Assembly (NCBI GenBank): GCA_007258455.2
Contig: VDFB02262673.1
Location: 62,001 to 126,000 of the forward strand
DNA: 64,000 nt
Direction of reading: 5' to 3'
Origin: Sequoia sempervirens
Taxonomy: Eukaryota; Streptophyta; Pinopsida; Cupressales; Cupressaceae
Shown: positions 47,895 to 58,981 of the stretch, piece after piece
How positions within the stretch are numbered: the stretch's first letter is position 1
How the letters are laid out: each line of letters begins with the position of its first letter
The notes under the pieces: model-generated
Told to the model about the DNA's origin: nothing
Database searches by the model: none
The model's input: the letters and a program-made list of their open reading frames with translations, nothing else
Position numbers and translations under genes: made by a program

Positions 47895-49282
47895 TGTAGA
47901 AACCCTAGTTTCCCCTATTCTCCGAATCTGATTGTTTTCTGACGTTTTTGAAGTATTTTGGTTTTTTTGCTTGTTTTGAGTTTTTGAGCAATAAATGAAA
48001 TGGTATGATTTTTGCAAATAATTGAAATAAATTCAATAAAAATTAAATAACTCTGGAAAAGATAGAATATGGATGCCAGTATCTTTATTTTGATCCTCTG
48101 AAAAGATTACAAGAATACCCAGTTGCATGCAAACAAATAACAATGGATTTTATTAAGAACCTGGCAATCTGGCTACATTTAATGCACTGCTGTAATTGGT
48201 ACGGCTGAAGTGATAAATTGTTTCCTCTTCCTGTCTGGTGCTCCAGTTATGATCTCCCAGCTTAGGCGCCTCCAGAAAGAATGCAAGATGGCCTTAAGGT
48301 AAGGCGTTTTCTCCAGAAACAAAGGACGGCTCCCTTTCAAGATGGTACGGCCAGAATACTGAGATGTACGGCCTGGTACAGGTACGGCCAGATCAGAAAC
48401 AGCAATTAATGATGGTACGGCTTCTTCACAAATCTCCAGATCTTCAGAATAATTGCGCCTAAATGAATGAAGGTCTTCTGAATGAAATCTACTCTGTAAA
48501 CCCTGAATATGACTATCTCTGATGTTTTGTGATTCCTCCTGTATGAAGAAATCTCTCAGCTGCAATAGATCAGGGGTTATTTCACACCCTCTGAACCGCT
48601 TCCAGTGGAGATGGCTCGTTCTCCAAGGAATTCGAGTTTCAAACCCTAAGGTTCTGTGCTCAGACAAAGTTGATCAATTCTCAATCTCAATAATCACATA
48701 AATTGGCCCAATTCCCAAGGCAAATGCACTATATGGCTCAAAAGTGCGATTTCCTTAATAATAGGGTTTCATTAAAATATTCACTTTTAATTCTTTTAAT
48801 TCTTCCATAGTCTCCGTGAAATATTTTATAATAATTTTAATTGCCAAATTTTGGCCCCTTCTGATGATGGCGCACCCCTCAAGAAGAATCACTTAAGTTA
48901 TAATTTAATATTATAACTTTATATTATAATCCTTAATTAATTAATATTTAATTAATGCAATCAAATATTAATATTTCCCTCGTTACTCATCCGATGACTG
49001 ATCTGTCTGAAGTTGACGAACACTAAAGTGATTTTGAATGCTGCCAAAGCCATTCTGCTAAAAATAGCAGGAGTCCCACGCTGCCTGCCAGGAACTGCTA
49101 AAAATAGCAACTCTGCAAAAAGTCTTCGATCGAGCCCAAACGAAAGCCTACTGATCAAACTCTGCCAACTGAAGTTGAGCCACGCTCCAAAGTGACCCTC
49201 TATCCCGTCTATCAGCTTACGAGGGTCGTATGATAGGCCAATCCTGTGCTCTGAGAGATGTCACTGAGAAGGGGACATGACA
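47895..49282 (-). repeat. 5' LTR of C-prime
   Basis: It is 1388 bp; on the minus strand it starts TGTCATGTCCCC and ends GGGTTTCTACA. It contains two CTAAAAATAG boxes (49058-49067, 49098-49107) and five GTACGGC motifs (48199-48421). It is homologous throughout to the LTRs of element C. Confidence 0.92.
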
Positions 49283-49424
49283 AAAAGTTTTCAAAGGAAA
49301 ACTTTCCTTCTCCTCCAAACTAAGCCATGCTAAGCTACACAATTATACTATCAATCTCTCTGCTCTAGTCTCTAGTCTGACGTCTAGTCTAATTCTAATG
49401 TATTACAAATGAGGGGGACTCCCC

Positions 49425-49432
49425 CTTATATA
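49425..49432 (-). promoter_or_regulatory. TATA box of region D
   Basis: The minus strand reads TATATAAG in CTATCTATATAAGGGGG, about 165 bp downstream of the end of the second D frame and oriented with it. The spacing parallels that of LTR B. Confidence 0.6.
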
Positions 49433-49596
49433 GATAGCCCAGTCCAATGGACGGCTCAGATTACAATCAAATGAATGGCTCAGATTGAGCCACCTCAGCC
49501 CTAACCCTAAAAACTGCCAGAATGGGGAGTGGTACAATAAATGAATCAAAAATTCCCACTCACTCCCAAAATAGTAAAGGCAATTAATGCCCACAA

Positions 49597-49947
49597 TCAA
49601 TCTTCTAGAAGATCATCATCTAGAAGTGCATTCCCATTCCCCTTCTCCCTGGCTGCAAACTCAATGAATCTGACAAGTACAGCCTCAACCTCCTGGACTG
49701 AAATAGGTGGAATGCAATCAAGCTGAAACTCTAACACCGTGACTGATTGTTCATGCCGTGCACAAGACTTTCTCCAAGCAACTAAGGAATCCTGCGTACT
49801 CTGAATCAAACTGGAGAAAGTAGAAGTGTTCTCAAAATCATCTTGCACGAAAGTCTTCACCTCTGAAAAGAAAGGCACCAGCCTACCCCTCAAATTATCA
49901 GTAGTCACCTCATCGGGATTTAGCCGTCTAGCAAATATTGCCTCCAA
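49597..49947 (-). CDS. Uncharacterised frame downstream of the D ORF
   Basis: This 116-codon frame starts MEAIFARRLNPDE, just after the end of the long D frame but offset from it. It is acidic and probably helical. It lies where LTR B encodes its charged C-terminal part, so it may be the C-terminus of the same protein after a frameshift; similarity to B is weak. Function unknown. Confidence 0.45.
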   Translation of the reverse strand: MEAIFARRLNPDEVTTDNLRGRLVPFFSEVKTFVQDDFENTSTFSSLIQSTQDSLVAWRKSCARHEQSVTVLEFQLDCIPPISVQEVEAVLVRFIEFAAREKGNGNALLDDDLLED

Positions 49948-49960
49948 AGTATTCTTTACC

Positions 49961-51658
49961 TCAAGTGATCTGTTTCTTCCTGCTAGTAGTGGGTGTCTTG
50001 TGATCTCCCATCAAGTTGTAAGTCAAGAAAATTGACCTACTCTTCAATCTACTCACATGTCTGTCAACCCATGCTCTGGTAAATGTCAAGACTAGAATGG
50101 AAAGTGTGTCCAAATCTGCAATCTCTGGTTCTGACCAATCTGGAAGTGGAAGTGGAGTATTTCTGACTACCTCATAATCTGGATGGAGAACATTCATGTC
50201 CTCGCTCACCTGGTCTGGTACTGGAATGACTTCACACTCCCTGATCATACTTAATGGCAACCTCGAGAACATTCTTTTTCTGACTTCAGCTTCGTCTGAT
50301 GCACCAGCCCAATAATCCTCAATATTTGCCTTATGTTTGAATTCCTCGGACAATATCCATCTGATATTGCTATGCGGATCATAATGTTGTCTGCTGGTGT
50401 GATAGGAAAAATGAAAGAACTGAAGCTTGCTCTCAGCGTCTCTAGCTGCCTGTAATGATGGACACACTTCATCTGAATTACCCATGACAATCGGGAACTC
50501 AACTCCACCCTTCTTCTTTCTCTTCTGAATCTTATCGTAGGCAACCAGTTGCCTAGGTATCTCTAACATTAAAATTCTATTGGTTGGGTACTTAGGCAGC
50601 CTATATGGATATGAGGAAAAACCTTGCAGCCTAATGTAAGAAAACTTCGGAAATTGTATAAACCAGCACCCATACCTTTCAATCAATTCTTGGGCTTCCT
50701 TCGAGATCCTATGATGAATACGCTCCTGAAGCGATCTCGTGATGTGCATGGTAAAAGTGTCGTTGACACGCTTGTAATGAGTAGTGCTTGTCAGGTGCAA
50801 CTGTGGACAAGCCTCATGGATTTTGAATTGATGAGAACCACAACCAACTGGTTCCTTGTATGAGATTCCCCTGTATCTCGTCATACGAGCCAACATGTAA
50901 ATAAGGTAGGAGCCCATATAGAATGTCTTTGTTCTTCTCAAACTCTGGAGCTGCTCATGCAAATTATCACTGATCATCGCAGCCCAGTCAACATACTCCT
51001 CTCCTTCTAGCACGAGGTTGATGTAATAAAACATCCATGGTTCAAAAATAAAAGCTTGCGGGCAACCTCCAACTCTACTCAGCATCATAATCAAGTCACA
51101 GTACTCCTGCTTCAAGTCATTTGATATAATCTGCCTTGGCAACTTTGTACGGGAGGGCTTGGGGTTGCTCATCCAGCGAGTATTGATCGTTTCTGTACAT
51201 CTCTCGAATGCGGAGGCTTACATTTGCTCAGCCCGTTCCCTTGATTTGTAAATCATCTTCTTATGTGCTAGAATCCCGAAAGCTTCGCCAATAGCTGCAG
51301 GAGTGAGGTTGGCTAACACTTGGCCATCTAGTGACATAATTGATCTGTGCTCAGTCTCATAATAATTAGCGCACTCCATCATTAGTTCCGAGCACTGAAT
51401 AGCTGGTGGAAAACCAATAGCTGCATATAATCCACTTCGAACAATGTTGTGCGAAGTGATTGAAGGTTAGTGACTGCCAATTCCTATTATTCGATTCTTG
51501 AAAGTCTCCAAGTTGAAAGAGCCCAAATTGGTGTCAGCCAGCTTGGCCAACTTCGAAGTAAACTTTGATTCTGGCATGAAAGGCTTGCTCAGCTTCTTGA
51601 TAACAGCTTGCCTGGATGCACCATTGTTGTCCTTGCCAGCTGTCCTTGCTTCAGCCAT
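49961..51658 (-). pseudogene. Uncharacterised ORF of region D, homologous to the ORF in LTR B
   Basis: The likely start is ATG 51658 (MAEARTAGKD). One frame of about 565 codons is interrupted by TAA at 51467-51469 and at 51218-51220, leaving an open 403-codon frame (51172-49961). Parts that align with B in order: SLDGQVLANLTPAAIGEAFG with SVDGQVICSLNPLDVERCFG; FEPWMFYYI with FQPWMYYII; YLIYMLARMTRYRG with YLVYLIAYQAQFRG; CWFIQFPKFSYI with DWFI-FPTYTYI; RLPKYPTNRI with MLPRYPSDRT; and IEDYW with MEDYW. No known catalytic motif is visible. No transmembrane segment or signal peptide is evident. The function is unknown; retroelement origin follows from context. Confidence 0.75.
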
Positions 51659-51769
51659 CCTACAAAACAATAAACAGTCATCAGCAAATAGCTTAGAAAA
51701 TAAATAAAATATTGTGCAGGGGCTGCCAGTGGACTTTAAAAACTTGAGAAGCTGCAACATTCATATTCC

Positions 51770-52290
51770 TTTTGCAAACCTCAACTTCTCCTTCAGCAAA
51801 TTCGAACTTTCAACACTTATAAAGTTTTGCAAGTAAGCTTCAGCAACTTCACTTTATAGAAAATTGTCCAACTTCACTCTAGCAATCAGCAACTTCGAAA
51901 AAAAAGACTTAGCCAATTTCGCACTTCACGAGCTCAGATTTAGATTTTCAAATCGCAGCAACCTCCAAATGACTTGGCGCCTATTTACTTCAGCAACTTC
52001 TCCAACTTCAAGTCGTACCTTTTAGTTTCAGCAATATTTTCCCTCAAAACAACCTTTAGCAATGTTCTCTGCAACTCCAAGTGACTTAGAGCAAAAATCG
52101 AACTTCTTCAGCAACTGCAGACTTATATTTTAAAACTTTAGCTTCAGCCACTTTACTTCAAGTCGTCCCTTCTCAGCAACAACTCAGATTTCAGCCTTCA
52201 GCAATCCTCTTCTTCTCAAATCAAATTTCTTCAACACCTTCAGCCTCAGCAACTCACTGTAATATCAAACTTAGAGCAAATCGAATTTCT
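51770..52290. repeat. Degenerate array of CAGCAACTTC-like units
   Basis: The plus strand repeats TTCAGCAACTTC and variants more than ten times at irregular spacing, a pyrimidine- and A-rich pattern with no open frame. It lies just upstream (minus sense) of the D ORF. Confidence 0.7.
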
Positions 52291-52519
52291 TCAGCTGTGA
52301 AAAGAATGAATGAATCTTCAACTCATATAGGGAATTCGAATTCTAGAAGGAGGTTAAGTTTAGCCAGTACATTAAATCTCCACTACTTCATTTTAAAAAT
52401 TCGAATTTTCCCTCCTTTGCCAGTTTCGACACTTGTCTCCCAACGCCTGGAATCTTGGCCTTCTAGAAGTTCAACTTTGATTGGAGCATTTGGCATTTAA
52501 TTCATTTTCGAAAAATATT

Positions 52520-53250
52520 CACTTTAAATTCATCTTTTAACACATTTTATTCACCAGCTGGAGCTCTGTCATTTGAATTTTAAATTTTATTTCTCCTCGG
52601 CTCTGGAAAATTCATCCTATGAAGAATTTAATCAAAATAATCTAGGCAATCCATTTCAAATTCATCGTCTGGAAAACTTTTATCTTGAAAACACATTTTA
52701 TTCAATTTGCCTTAGGAAATTTTAAATTTTCCCTTAGGAAAATTCATAATTCGAGCACCGATTAAATTCTTCAACCTGAAGGCCTTGGCGAAGTGCAGAA
52801 GACTTAGAAATCAACTTCTCATCGAAGATCCTCAATACCCAGAAGAAAATTTTCTTCAGAACCTGTCGAATTCATGGGTATACAATGAACGGGTTCATTT
52901 AATTTTCTTGAATTTTGAACCTTAGAAAAATAATTTTTTTATGAAATTTAATTCCCTTTCTTCATCTCTGTGAGTGCTTTGTTGCTCTGACTTGGAAATT
53001 TTTTATTGTTCCTGTGCAGCTGGCATCATTTGACTCCATCTCTGGCAAACTATTCATGCTTCAGGAAAATTTTATCACTTCACCAGACTTAGGCGTGATT
53101 TTCCTAAGGAAGAAAATACTTGTGCCTTAGAGAAATTTTAAAATCATTTAGCACATTTTGCACTTGCCTTAGAAAATTTATTCAACTTCATTCATTTTGC
53201 TTGTGGTGAGGAAATTTTTTATCTATTCACTTAGAAAATTTTCCTTTTAA
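52520..53250. repeat. Degenerate array of CTTAGGAAAATTTT-like units
   Basis: CTTAGAAAATTTT, CTTAGGAAAATTC and similar strings recur about eight times between TTCATC/TTATC spacers. Next to it lie arrays of different unit type, so the 3.5-kb region is a mosaic of short-repeat blocks. Confidence 0.6.
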
Positions 53251-53256
53251 ATGCCT

Positions 53257-54195
53257 TGGGCGCATAATATATACCATGAAGGACATTCTTCCTTTTAGAA
53301 TTCTAACGCCTAGCACATTTAAATTCCCACGCCTTAGCAATTATCATTTCTCCGCCTTGCATCTTGGGTGCATTTTCCTTATCATGAAGGATATTAAACT
53401 TTCAACGCTTAGCATTATTTACCATCTTTACTCTCAACGCCTAGGCAACTCTTTATTTTCACCATCACCACCTTCTTACTTATTTCACCTTGGGCGCATA
53501 TTATACTTCATGAAGGATATTAACCATGCCAAGGTTACTTATTTCACCATACTTTATCTTGTTCACCACCTTACCCTCAATACTTACCTTTTACATGGCG
53601 CATTTAGCACTTGAAGAGGATGGCGCATTTCATATAGTGAAGTGGATAAAGTTTAATACATGGGCGCATATGGCATGTAGAGGAGGATGAGTATCTTTGA
53701 CTTTCTTCTTTTGACTTCCTTGCTTGAGCGCATTCTAGCATGTGTGGAGGATATAACTTCCAACGCCCTTGACTTGTTTTGACCTTTGAGCTTCTTTCCT
53801 TTTTGTCTTCACATGCCCTCATTTGGGTGCATTTGAGCATGGGAGGAGGATTAACATCTTTGACTCTTTGACTTTCCTCTAGACATGGCGCATTTTAGTA
53901 TGTGAGGTGGATATTTATGCCTTAGAATATTTTGCTATCAACCTTCTTAAGGTGGGCGCATTTTGCCTAGGCAGGAGGATAAACTTTATGCCTTTTAAAC
54001 ATTTTCATCCTTCACCCCTTGAGGGCGCATTTTGATGGGTGAGGAGGATGAAACTTCATACTTAGAAAATTTTCGATCATCTTGACTTGCTGAAGAGGGC
54101 ACATTTGGAGGTGGCAAGAGGATATTTCAAACACTTAAAGATTTTCCTGGCTTTCAGCTGAGATGGGCGCATTTTCATGGTGGTGCAGGATGAAG
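53257..54195. repeat. Degenerate array with GGGCGCATTTT core and GGAGGAT tail
   Basis: About 13 units begin GGGCGCAT or a close variant (near 53258, 53366, 53492, 53597, 53622, 53662, 53727, 53825, 53887, 53954, 54024, 54098, 54164), most followed within 15-25 bases by GAGGAT or GAAGGAT. Spacing is 25-127 bp, most often 60-110. Confidence 0.8.
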
Positions 54196-54244
54196 TCTCA
54201 AACTTAGCCATTTTCCTTGTCTTCACCAACTTCTTCATGCCTTA

Positions 54245-55201
54245 CTATAAATAGTAAGTCTTTTGATTTCCATACTTCTGAAGCTTGGATTGCTTTGAAA
54301 TTTTCAACACTGGATCTTCATGACTCTGTTAGCCTGTTGACACTGCTATTCTAAGTTGGCCTGCTATTTTTAGCCCATTTCTGAAGGTGGTTTGCTATTT
54401 ATAGTAAAGGCTTGTTTCTGATACCTCCACGACTCCAATTGACTTGAAATTCGAATGATGCACTCCTCACCACATGACTTGCCCATTGACATTGGCGCTT
54501 GCTGTTGACTTTCTATTTTTGGCCAGTTTTTGAAATGACTTACTATAAATAGTAAGTGCTCCGTTTGCCTTCAAATTTTACCGATGGATAGCTTGAAAGA
54601 TGCTGATCACAATGGTATACATCGGTTTTCGGAAATTCTAACTTTTTACCCCTCTTTTTGGGTCCCGAAGCTGGAAACCCTAATTGGTCTTGCATGCATA
54701 TCAAACAACCTCCATTTGTCCTCGTTTCTGTTGCATTGCGGTCAGTTTGTGATTCTGAAGTGCTGGGAGGTGGCTGCCGGAATGAATTTGCTAAAAATAG
54801 TAAGTTCCTGAATAAGTGATTATCTCCATTTGCATGTCACATCACTGCGTAGCTCTCGAAAAACCCATAAGGAATATGCAAACATGCAAAGAAAACCATG
54901 ACATGCAAACCCTAAAAATAGCCTCTGAAGGCTGAACTCTGAAAATCGTTATCTCACTTTGCATGTTATACCATCGCGAAGGTCTCAGAAAACCCAGAAG
55001 GAATCCTCAAACATGCACTGGAAAACTCTACATATAAACCCTGAAATTTGCTCTGGAAGCTGGACTGCTAAAAATAGTAAGTTGTCTGTTTCAGCTCAAA
55101 TTTTGCCAGTGAGCAGCTTGATATGCTCTGAATGCAGTGTGACTGTTAAAACTTCAAAAATGCTGAGGAAATGCTCTAAATTGCACAGTTACTAAAAATA
55201 G
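54245..55201. repeat. Diverged repeat units each carrying a CTA(A/T)4TAG box
   Basis: Eight exact matches lie at 54245, 54364, 54395, 54543, 54791, 54912, 55068 and 55192. Several are in the larger palindrome-like context TTACTATAAATAGTAAG or GCTAAAAATAGTAAGTTG, followed by related sequence (TCAAATTTTGCCAGTGAGC), so they belong to diverged units of about 120-150 bp. Confidence 0.85.
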
Positions 55202-55290
55202 TAAGTTGCCAGAATTTGATGAAATTTCAGTGGAAACTTGCTGGAAGCATACTGAGATCAATGTTAAGCTCTGTTTTCAATCTATTCAAT

Positions 55291-56828
55291 TGGCCATGTC
55301 CCCATTTTTGGCAAGCATCGCTGATCGCGGAGATTGGCCTTATCATGAGACCCCTCAGGTTGACGAGTGGTTAGAGGGTCGCTTCGAGCTTGGCCTCGGC
55401 CGATTATGCTTTGATCAATTGGCTTTCGCTTTGGGCTCGACGGAGACTTTGCATGAGTTGCTATTTTTAGCGCCTGTGCAAGCAGGGGACCACCGCTTAT
55501 TTTAGCAGATGGCTTTGGCTACATCCTAATCATTCGAAGTTCGCCGATCGCATCTGGACGAATCGGATGAGGAAGATATTAATATTTAATTATATTGATT
55601 AAATATTAATTAATTAATGATTATATTATAAAGTTATAATTTTTAATTATAACTTAAGTGATTGCCTTGAGGGGGTGCGCCATCATTAAGGGGGCCAGTT
55701 TGACATTTAATTTATGATTTAAATATTTGACGGAGAACTATGGAGAAATAAAAGAATTTAAAAGTCAAATATTAATAAAACCCTATCTTTAAGGAAATCG
55801 CACTTTTCAGCATAAGAGTGCATTTGCCTTGAAAGTTGAGCCATTATGACATTTGAGGATTGAAAATTGATCAGTTTTGCCTGAGCACAGAACCTTAGGG
55901 TTTGAGTCTCGAACGCATTGGAGAATGAGCCATCTCCAGTGAGAGCGATTCAGAGGATGTGAAATAACATCTGATTTATTGCCAGCACAGGGGTTTCTTC
56001 ATCCAGGAGGAATCACAGAGTTTCAGAGATTATTAATTTACAGAGCTTCAGCATCTTTATTCATTCAGAATACCTTCTATTTTCCAAGGCGCCTATTCTT
56101 TGTTATTCTGGAGTTTAGAAAAGGGAGCCGTACAAAGTTTAATCATTGCTGCTGACAGCCGTACTTTGGTACAGCAGGGCCGTACTTTCATTAAAACTGT
56201 AGCTTCTCAGTTGAAACAGTCTCCAGTGTTTACATACAGAAGTCAACTTGCAATCCAGGCGCCCAATATTCATCAGATCTTGAGACTCTGGAAAAGGCCG
56301 TGCAAATCATTAATGTTGCTGTACCTGGCCGTACTTGCTGCAGGCCGTACCATGACAGTTTGAGCCGTACTTGAGCTGGAAGGTGAAACGCCTTATTCAT
56401 TAGTCTTCTATCATCCTTTCTGGAGGCGCCTACAACCCTGGATCAGTGTGTAAACATTTCAGAGAGGGAGAGCTGATATTGGTGAAGCCGTACCATCATC
56501 TGGAGGATATTAATTGCTGTTACAGAAATCAGGTTTTCAAATATTCATTGCCTTTTACTTTGCATGTCACCAGAACTTCATTGTAGTCATTGCAAAAGAA
56601 TAATAAATGGTCTGGTTTCAATATTCGTGTTAGGGTTTGCTATTTACAAGGTTAGATTATTTTTGAAGCATTTATTTCATATCTCTAGCAAAAACGCATT
56701 CTTCATTCATTGTGCAAAAACTTCAAAACGTCAAAAAAATTCAAAGAGATAGTCAAAAACCCTAAACCTTCAAAAAATCAATCAAAACTGTCAGATCCGG
56801 AGAATAGGGGGAAACTAGGGTTTCTACA
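55291..56828 (+). repeat. 5' LTR of element C
   Basis: It starts TGGCCATGTCCCC and ends GGGTTTCTACA. Seven GCCGTAC motifs lie between 56127 and 56493 and one CTATTTTTAG at 55461-55470. The second half is nearly identical to the 3' LTR; the first 300 bases differ more. Confidence 0.92.
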
Positions 56829-56829
56829 G

Positions 56830-56841
56830 TGGTATCAGAGC
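56830..56841 (+). promoter_or_regulatory. Primer-binding site of element C
   Basis: TGGTATCAGAGC lies one base after the 5' LTR, as in C-prime and the chromovirus. Confidence 0.92.
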
Positions 56842-56968
56842 TAAATCCTGCCATCCTGAGGGTTTAGCCGTCTTCTGCAGCCGGAACAGTTAGGGTTTTA
56901 CCAGGCATCATTTCTTCAGGCGAGCTTTGGTTGACAGGTAACAGGGTTCGATCTGGCAGCCGGGAAAC

Positions 56969-58981
56969 ATGGCTGACAGAACTGACAGGTATTACAGGAC
57001 TGATAGAACAGTTGATCTTAGAACAGAGACTCCTTACAATAACAGAGGTCAGAACCGTGCAGAGGTCTTGCATGCACTCAGAGAACTTAGTGCAGGTCAA
57101 CGGCAGTCAAACGGTGTATTACAGCAGGTGGCAGTTGCACTTCAGAGACTGGATACTCCGAGGAGATCGTCACCACCTCGTGACGATGACAAAAGTGTTA
57201 CAGGTTCACGGAGAGCTCCTAGGTCAGTGTCACGGACAGCGGATAGGCCTACGAGGCCCACCTTCACGAGACAGGAGCCCGTTGAGGATATAGCAGGTGA
57301 AAGGTATGAGGGTTTGTTCGCCGGCACACTTAGGGCAGCGAACAACGAGTGGCAGTTAGAATCACCTGAGATTAGTGGGAGGATTACCATTGACAGGACA
57401 CCGCAGAGCACAGAAGGAGAAGTGATTGGCATGTTTCGGGAGTATAGCAATTTACCTCAGAAGATTAAAGAAAAACTTTCTTTCGTGAGTTACGTGGATG
57501 TGCACCCGAGTCTTTGCCATAAGACGGAGTTCGCAAAACAAAAATATCTTACTATAGCTCGCGAATTGATTACACCTGGAAAGGACCGAGAATCTACATC
57601 TAAGGATAATACCACTTTCCGTCAAAATGATTTGATATCTTCAGTTTCCTATGAAGAGGGCAGAAATTTATATGATGAATTTGATCGAAGTGCTGATTTG
57701 ATCCATGAGCACACTAGCGCGGCTATGAGTAATGATCTACCTACTTCATCCATGCAAGTGGTGACTCAAGAAATTTCTACGATGGAGGCCACTTCTGATT
57801 TTTATAACAGCGATGGTGAGATTTTGCGTGAGCATGATATAACAGCTGTTTCAGAGGTGCAAAGTAACCCTATTGAGTCGTCACGTGAAGAGACTCCAGA
57901 GTTGGGTACTACAGATGCAGTTGGTATTGAGAATTTGTGTTATGACGAGTCTGATTTTTCGGATCAGACCTCTGAAAACCAGCTAGAGGATTCATATGTT
58001 GATATGGAATCCCAGGATCATGCGTTGGATGAGCATGCAGTTACTTGGGAAGTAGAAGCGTGTGAAGATACTGTCAGACCAGCAACTTCTACCGTACCAG
58101 TTGAGCCATCCTTCGAGGTACAGAGCAGCAGTACCTTAGATGTTGAGGTGTGCGTGGTTGAGAGCACACACGATGCTGCAGATCATGAGGTGAGCGATGA
58201 CGGATCAGCGTCATATCATAGTGCATATGGTGAACCAGAAATCTTGTATGGGGGTCGTAAGTTTCAGAATCCTCATCATTTGGTTGGGCAACTATATGTG
58301 GATGACACTATGATTGCTACCGCCCTTGAGCATTTTGACGTTGCTCGTCAGATGTTGACTACCTACAGTTGGAGTCCTTCTTCGATAGATGAGCACAGTG
58401 ATAGTGGTTTTTCCCTTGCAGTGATACATGCACTCCGAGAAGCAATTGGAACGATGAAACAAAACTATCTAAAACTACTAGCAGACAGGGATTTCCTTCT
58501 CGAGTGGGATTGCATTTGTTATGATGCATGGAAGGGAAAAGAGGAGCGGATCGATGAGCTCACTCATGAGCTAGAGGTAACTATGGATTCATTGCAGAGC
58601 ATCCAGTTGGCTCTTCGAGAGTCGCAGTTACAGATTGAGAGGGGTACCGTGGCGTTGAGGTTGGCACAATCTTCACCACCTTCGGATATAGTTCAGACTT
58701 ACATGGCAGTGGTTGGTGAGGAGTATACACCCATGGTTCATAGCAGTGTGGGAGATGTCGAGGATGAGGTTACATCCAGCATGGTCACAGGAGCAGTTGT
58801 TACAGATAGGATGAGTGCCCTAGATGAGAGTTGCAGTGAGCCACACCTTGCACCCGGTTCTCATGAGACTAGTCCCGCGATAGGTGATGCAGGGCAGATC
58901 ATTGATAGTTCCTGTGACATGGTTGTTGATACACTGGAGAGTTGTGTGACAACCCTTGACACTTGTACATCTTCACAGTAG
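56969..58981 (+). CDS. Element C ORF1: gag N-terminus fused to an uncharacterised protein
   Basis: The 670-codon frame is intact. Residues 1 to about 145 (MADRTDRYY..., RPTRPTFTRQEP) match the N-terminus of C-prime gag, upstream of its capsid-like region. The junction near residue 145 (around TIDRTPQSTE) is in frame. The remainder has no known domain. It contains an acidic Ser/Thr-rich stretch (about 200-430), then the segment shared with E1 (DTMIATALEHF about 448, MKQNYLKLLADRD about 496) and a probable coiled coil (about 520-560). It lacks the zinc knuckle and all enzymes. The start is chosen by match to the C-prime gag start and lies 128 bases after the primer site. The product may be packaged through the gag part; that is inference. 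Confidence 0.82.
   Translation: MADRTDRYYRTDRTVDLRTETPYNNRGQNRAEVLHALRELSAGQRQSNGVLQQVAVALQRLDTPRRSSPPRDDDKSVTGSRRAPRSVSRTADRPTRPTFTRQEPVEDIAGERYEGLFAGTLRAANNEWQLESPEISGRITIDRTPQSTEGEVIGMFREYSNLPQKIKEKLSFVSYVDVHPSLCHKTEFAKQKYLTIARELITPGKDRESTSKDNTTFRQNDLISSVSYEEGRNLYDEFDRSADLIHEHTSAAMSNDLPTSSMQVVTQEISTMEATSDFYNSDGEILREHDITAVSEVQSNPIESSREETPELGTTDAVGIENLCYDESDFSDQTSENQLEDSYVDMESQDHALDEHAVTWEVEACEDTVRPATSTVPVEPSFEVQSSSTLDVEVCVVESTHDAADHEVSDDGSASYHSAYGEPEILYGGRKFQNPHHLVGQLYVDDTMIATALEHFDVARQMLTTYSWSPSSIDEHSDSGFSLAVIHALREAIGTMKQNYLKLLADRDFLLEWDCICYDAWKGKEERIDELTHELEVTMDSLQSIQLALRESQLQIERGTVALRLAQSSPPSDIVQTYMAVVGEEYTPMVHSSVGDVEDEVTSSMVTGAVVTDRMSALDESCSEPHLAPGSHETSPAIGDAGQIIDSSCDMVVDTLESCVTTLDTCTSSQ

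Larger units (their letters stand above)
45700..49282 (-). mobile_element. Truncated gypsy element C-prime
   Basis: On the minus strand: 5' LTR (49282-47895), primer site, gag, decayed protease and the beginning of RT, then an abrupt end near 45700. The LTR start TGTCATGTCCCC, its body and the gag N-terminus match element C (55291-61657). Protease and RT linker match the chromovirus at 36641. It thus shows what the coding part of a C-type element probably looked like before pol was replaced in C. No 3' LTR is present. Confidence 0.88.
49283..55290 (-). mobile_element. B-like LTR region D with internal ORF (both ends cut)
   Basis: On the minus strand the order is: short-repeat arrays (55290-51780), an ORF related to that of LTR B (51658-49597), a TATA box (49425-49432), then about 140 bp of R-like sequence up to the C-prime LTR at 49282. 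This repeats the order seen in LTR B, so I interpret it as the U3-ORF-promoter part of another giant LTR. Its terminal TG/CA and target duplication are not visible, because C-prime bounds it on one side and C on the other. The LTR nature is inference. Confidence 0.55.

Noticed and set aside
53257..54195. CRISPR-like array
   Set aside because: Units are diverged, with irregular spacing, in plant LTR-like sequence; no cas genes and no constant repeats.
56100..56363. 87-codon frame repeated exactly at 60930-61193
   Set aside because: Again two LTR copies of one element (C); frame start lies within LTR sequence and it has no family motif.
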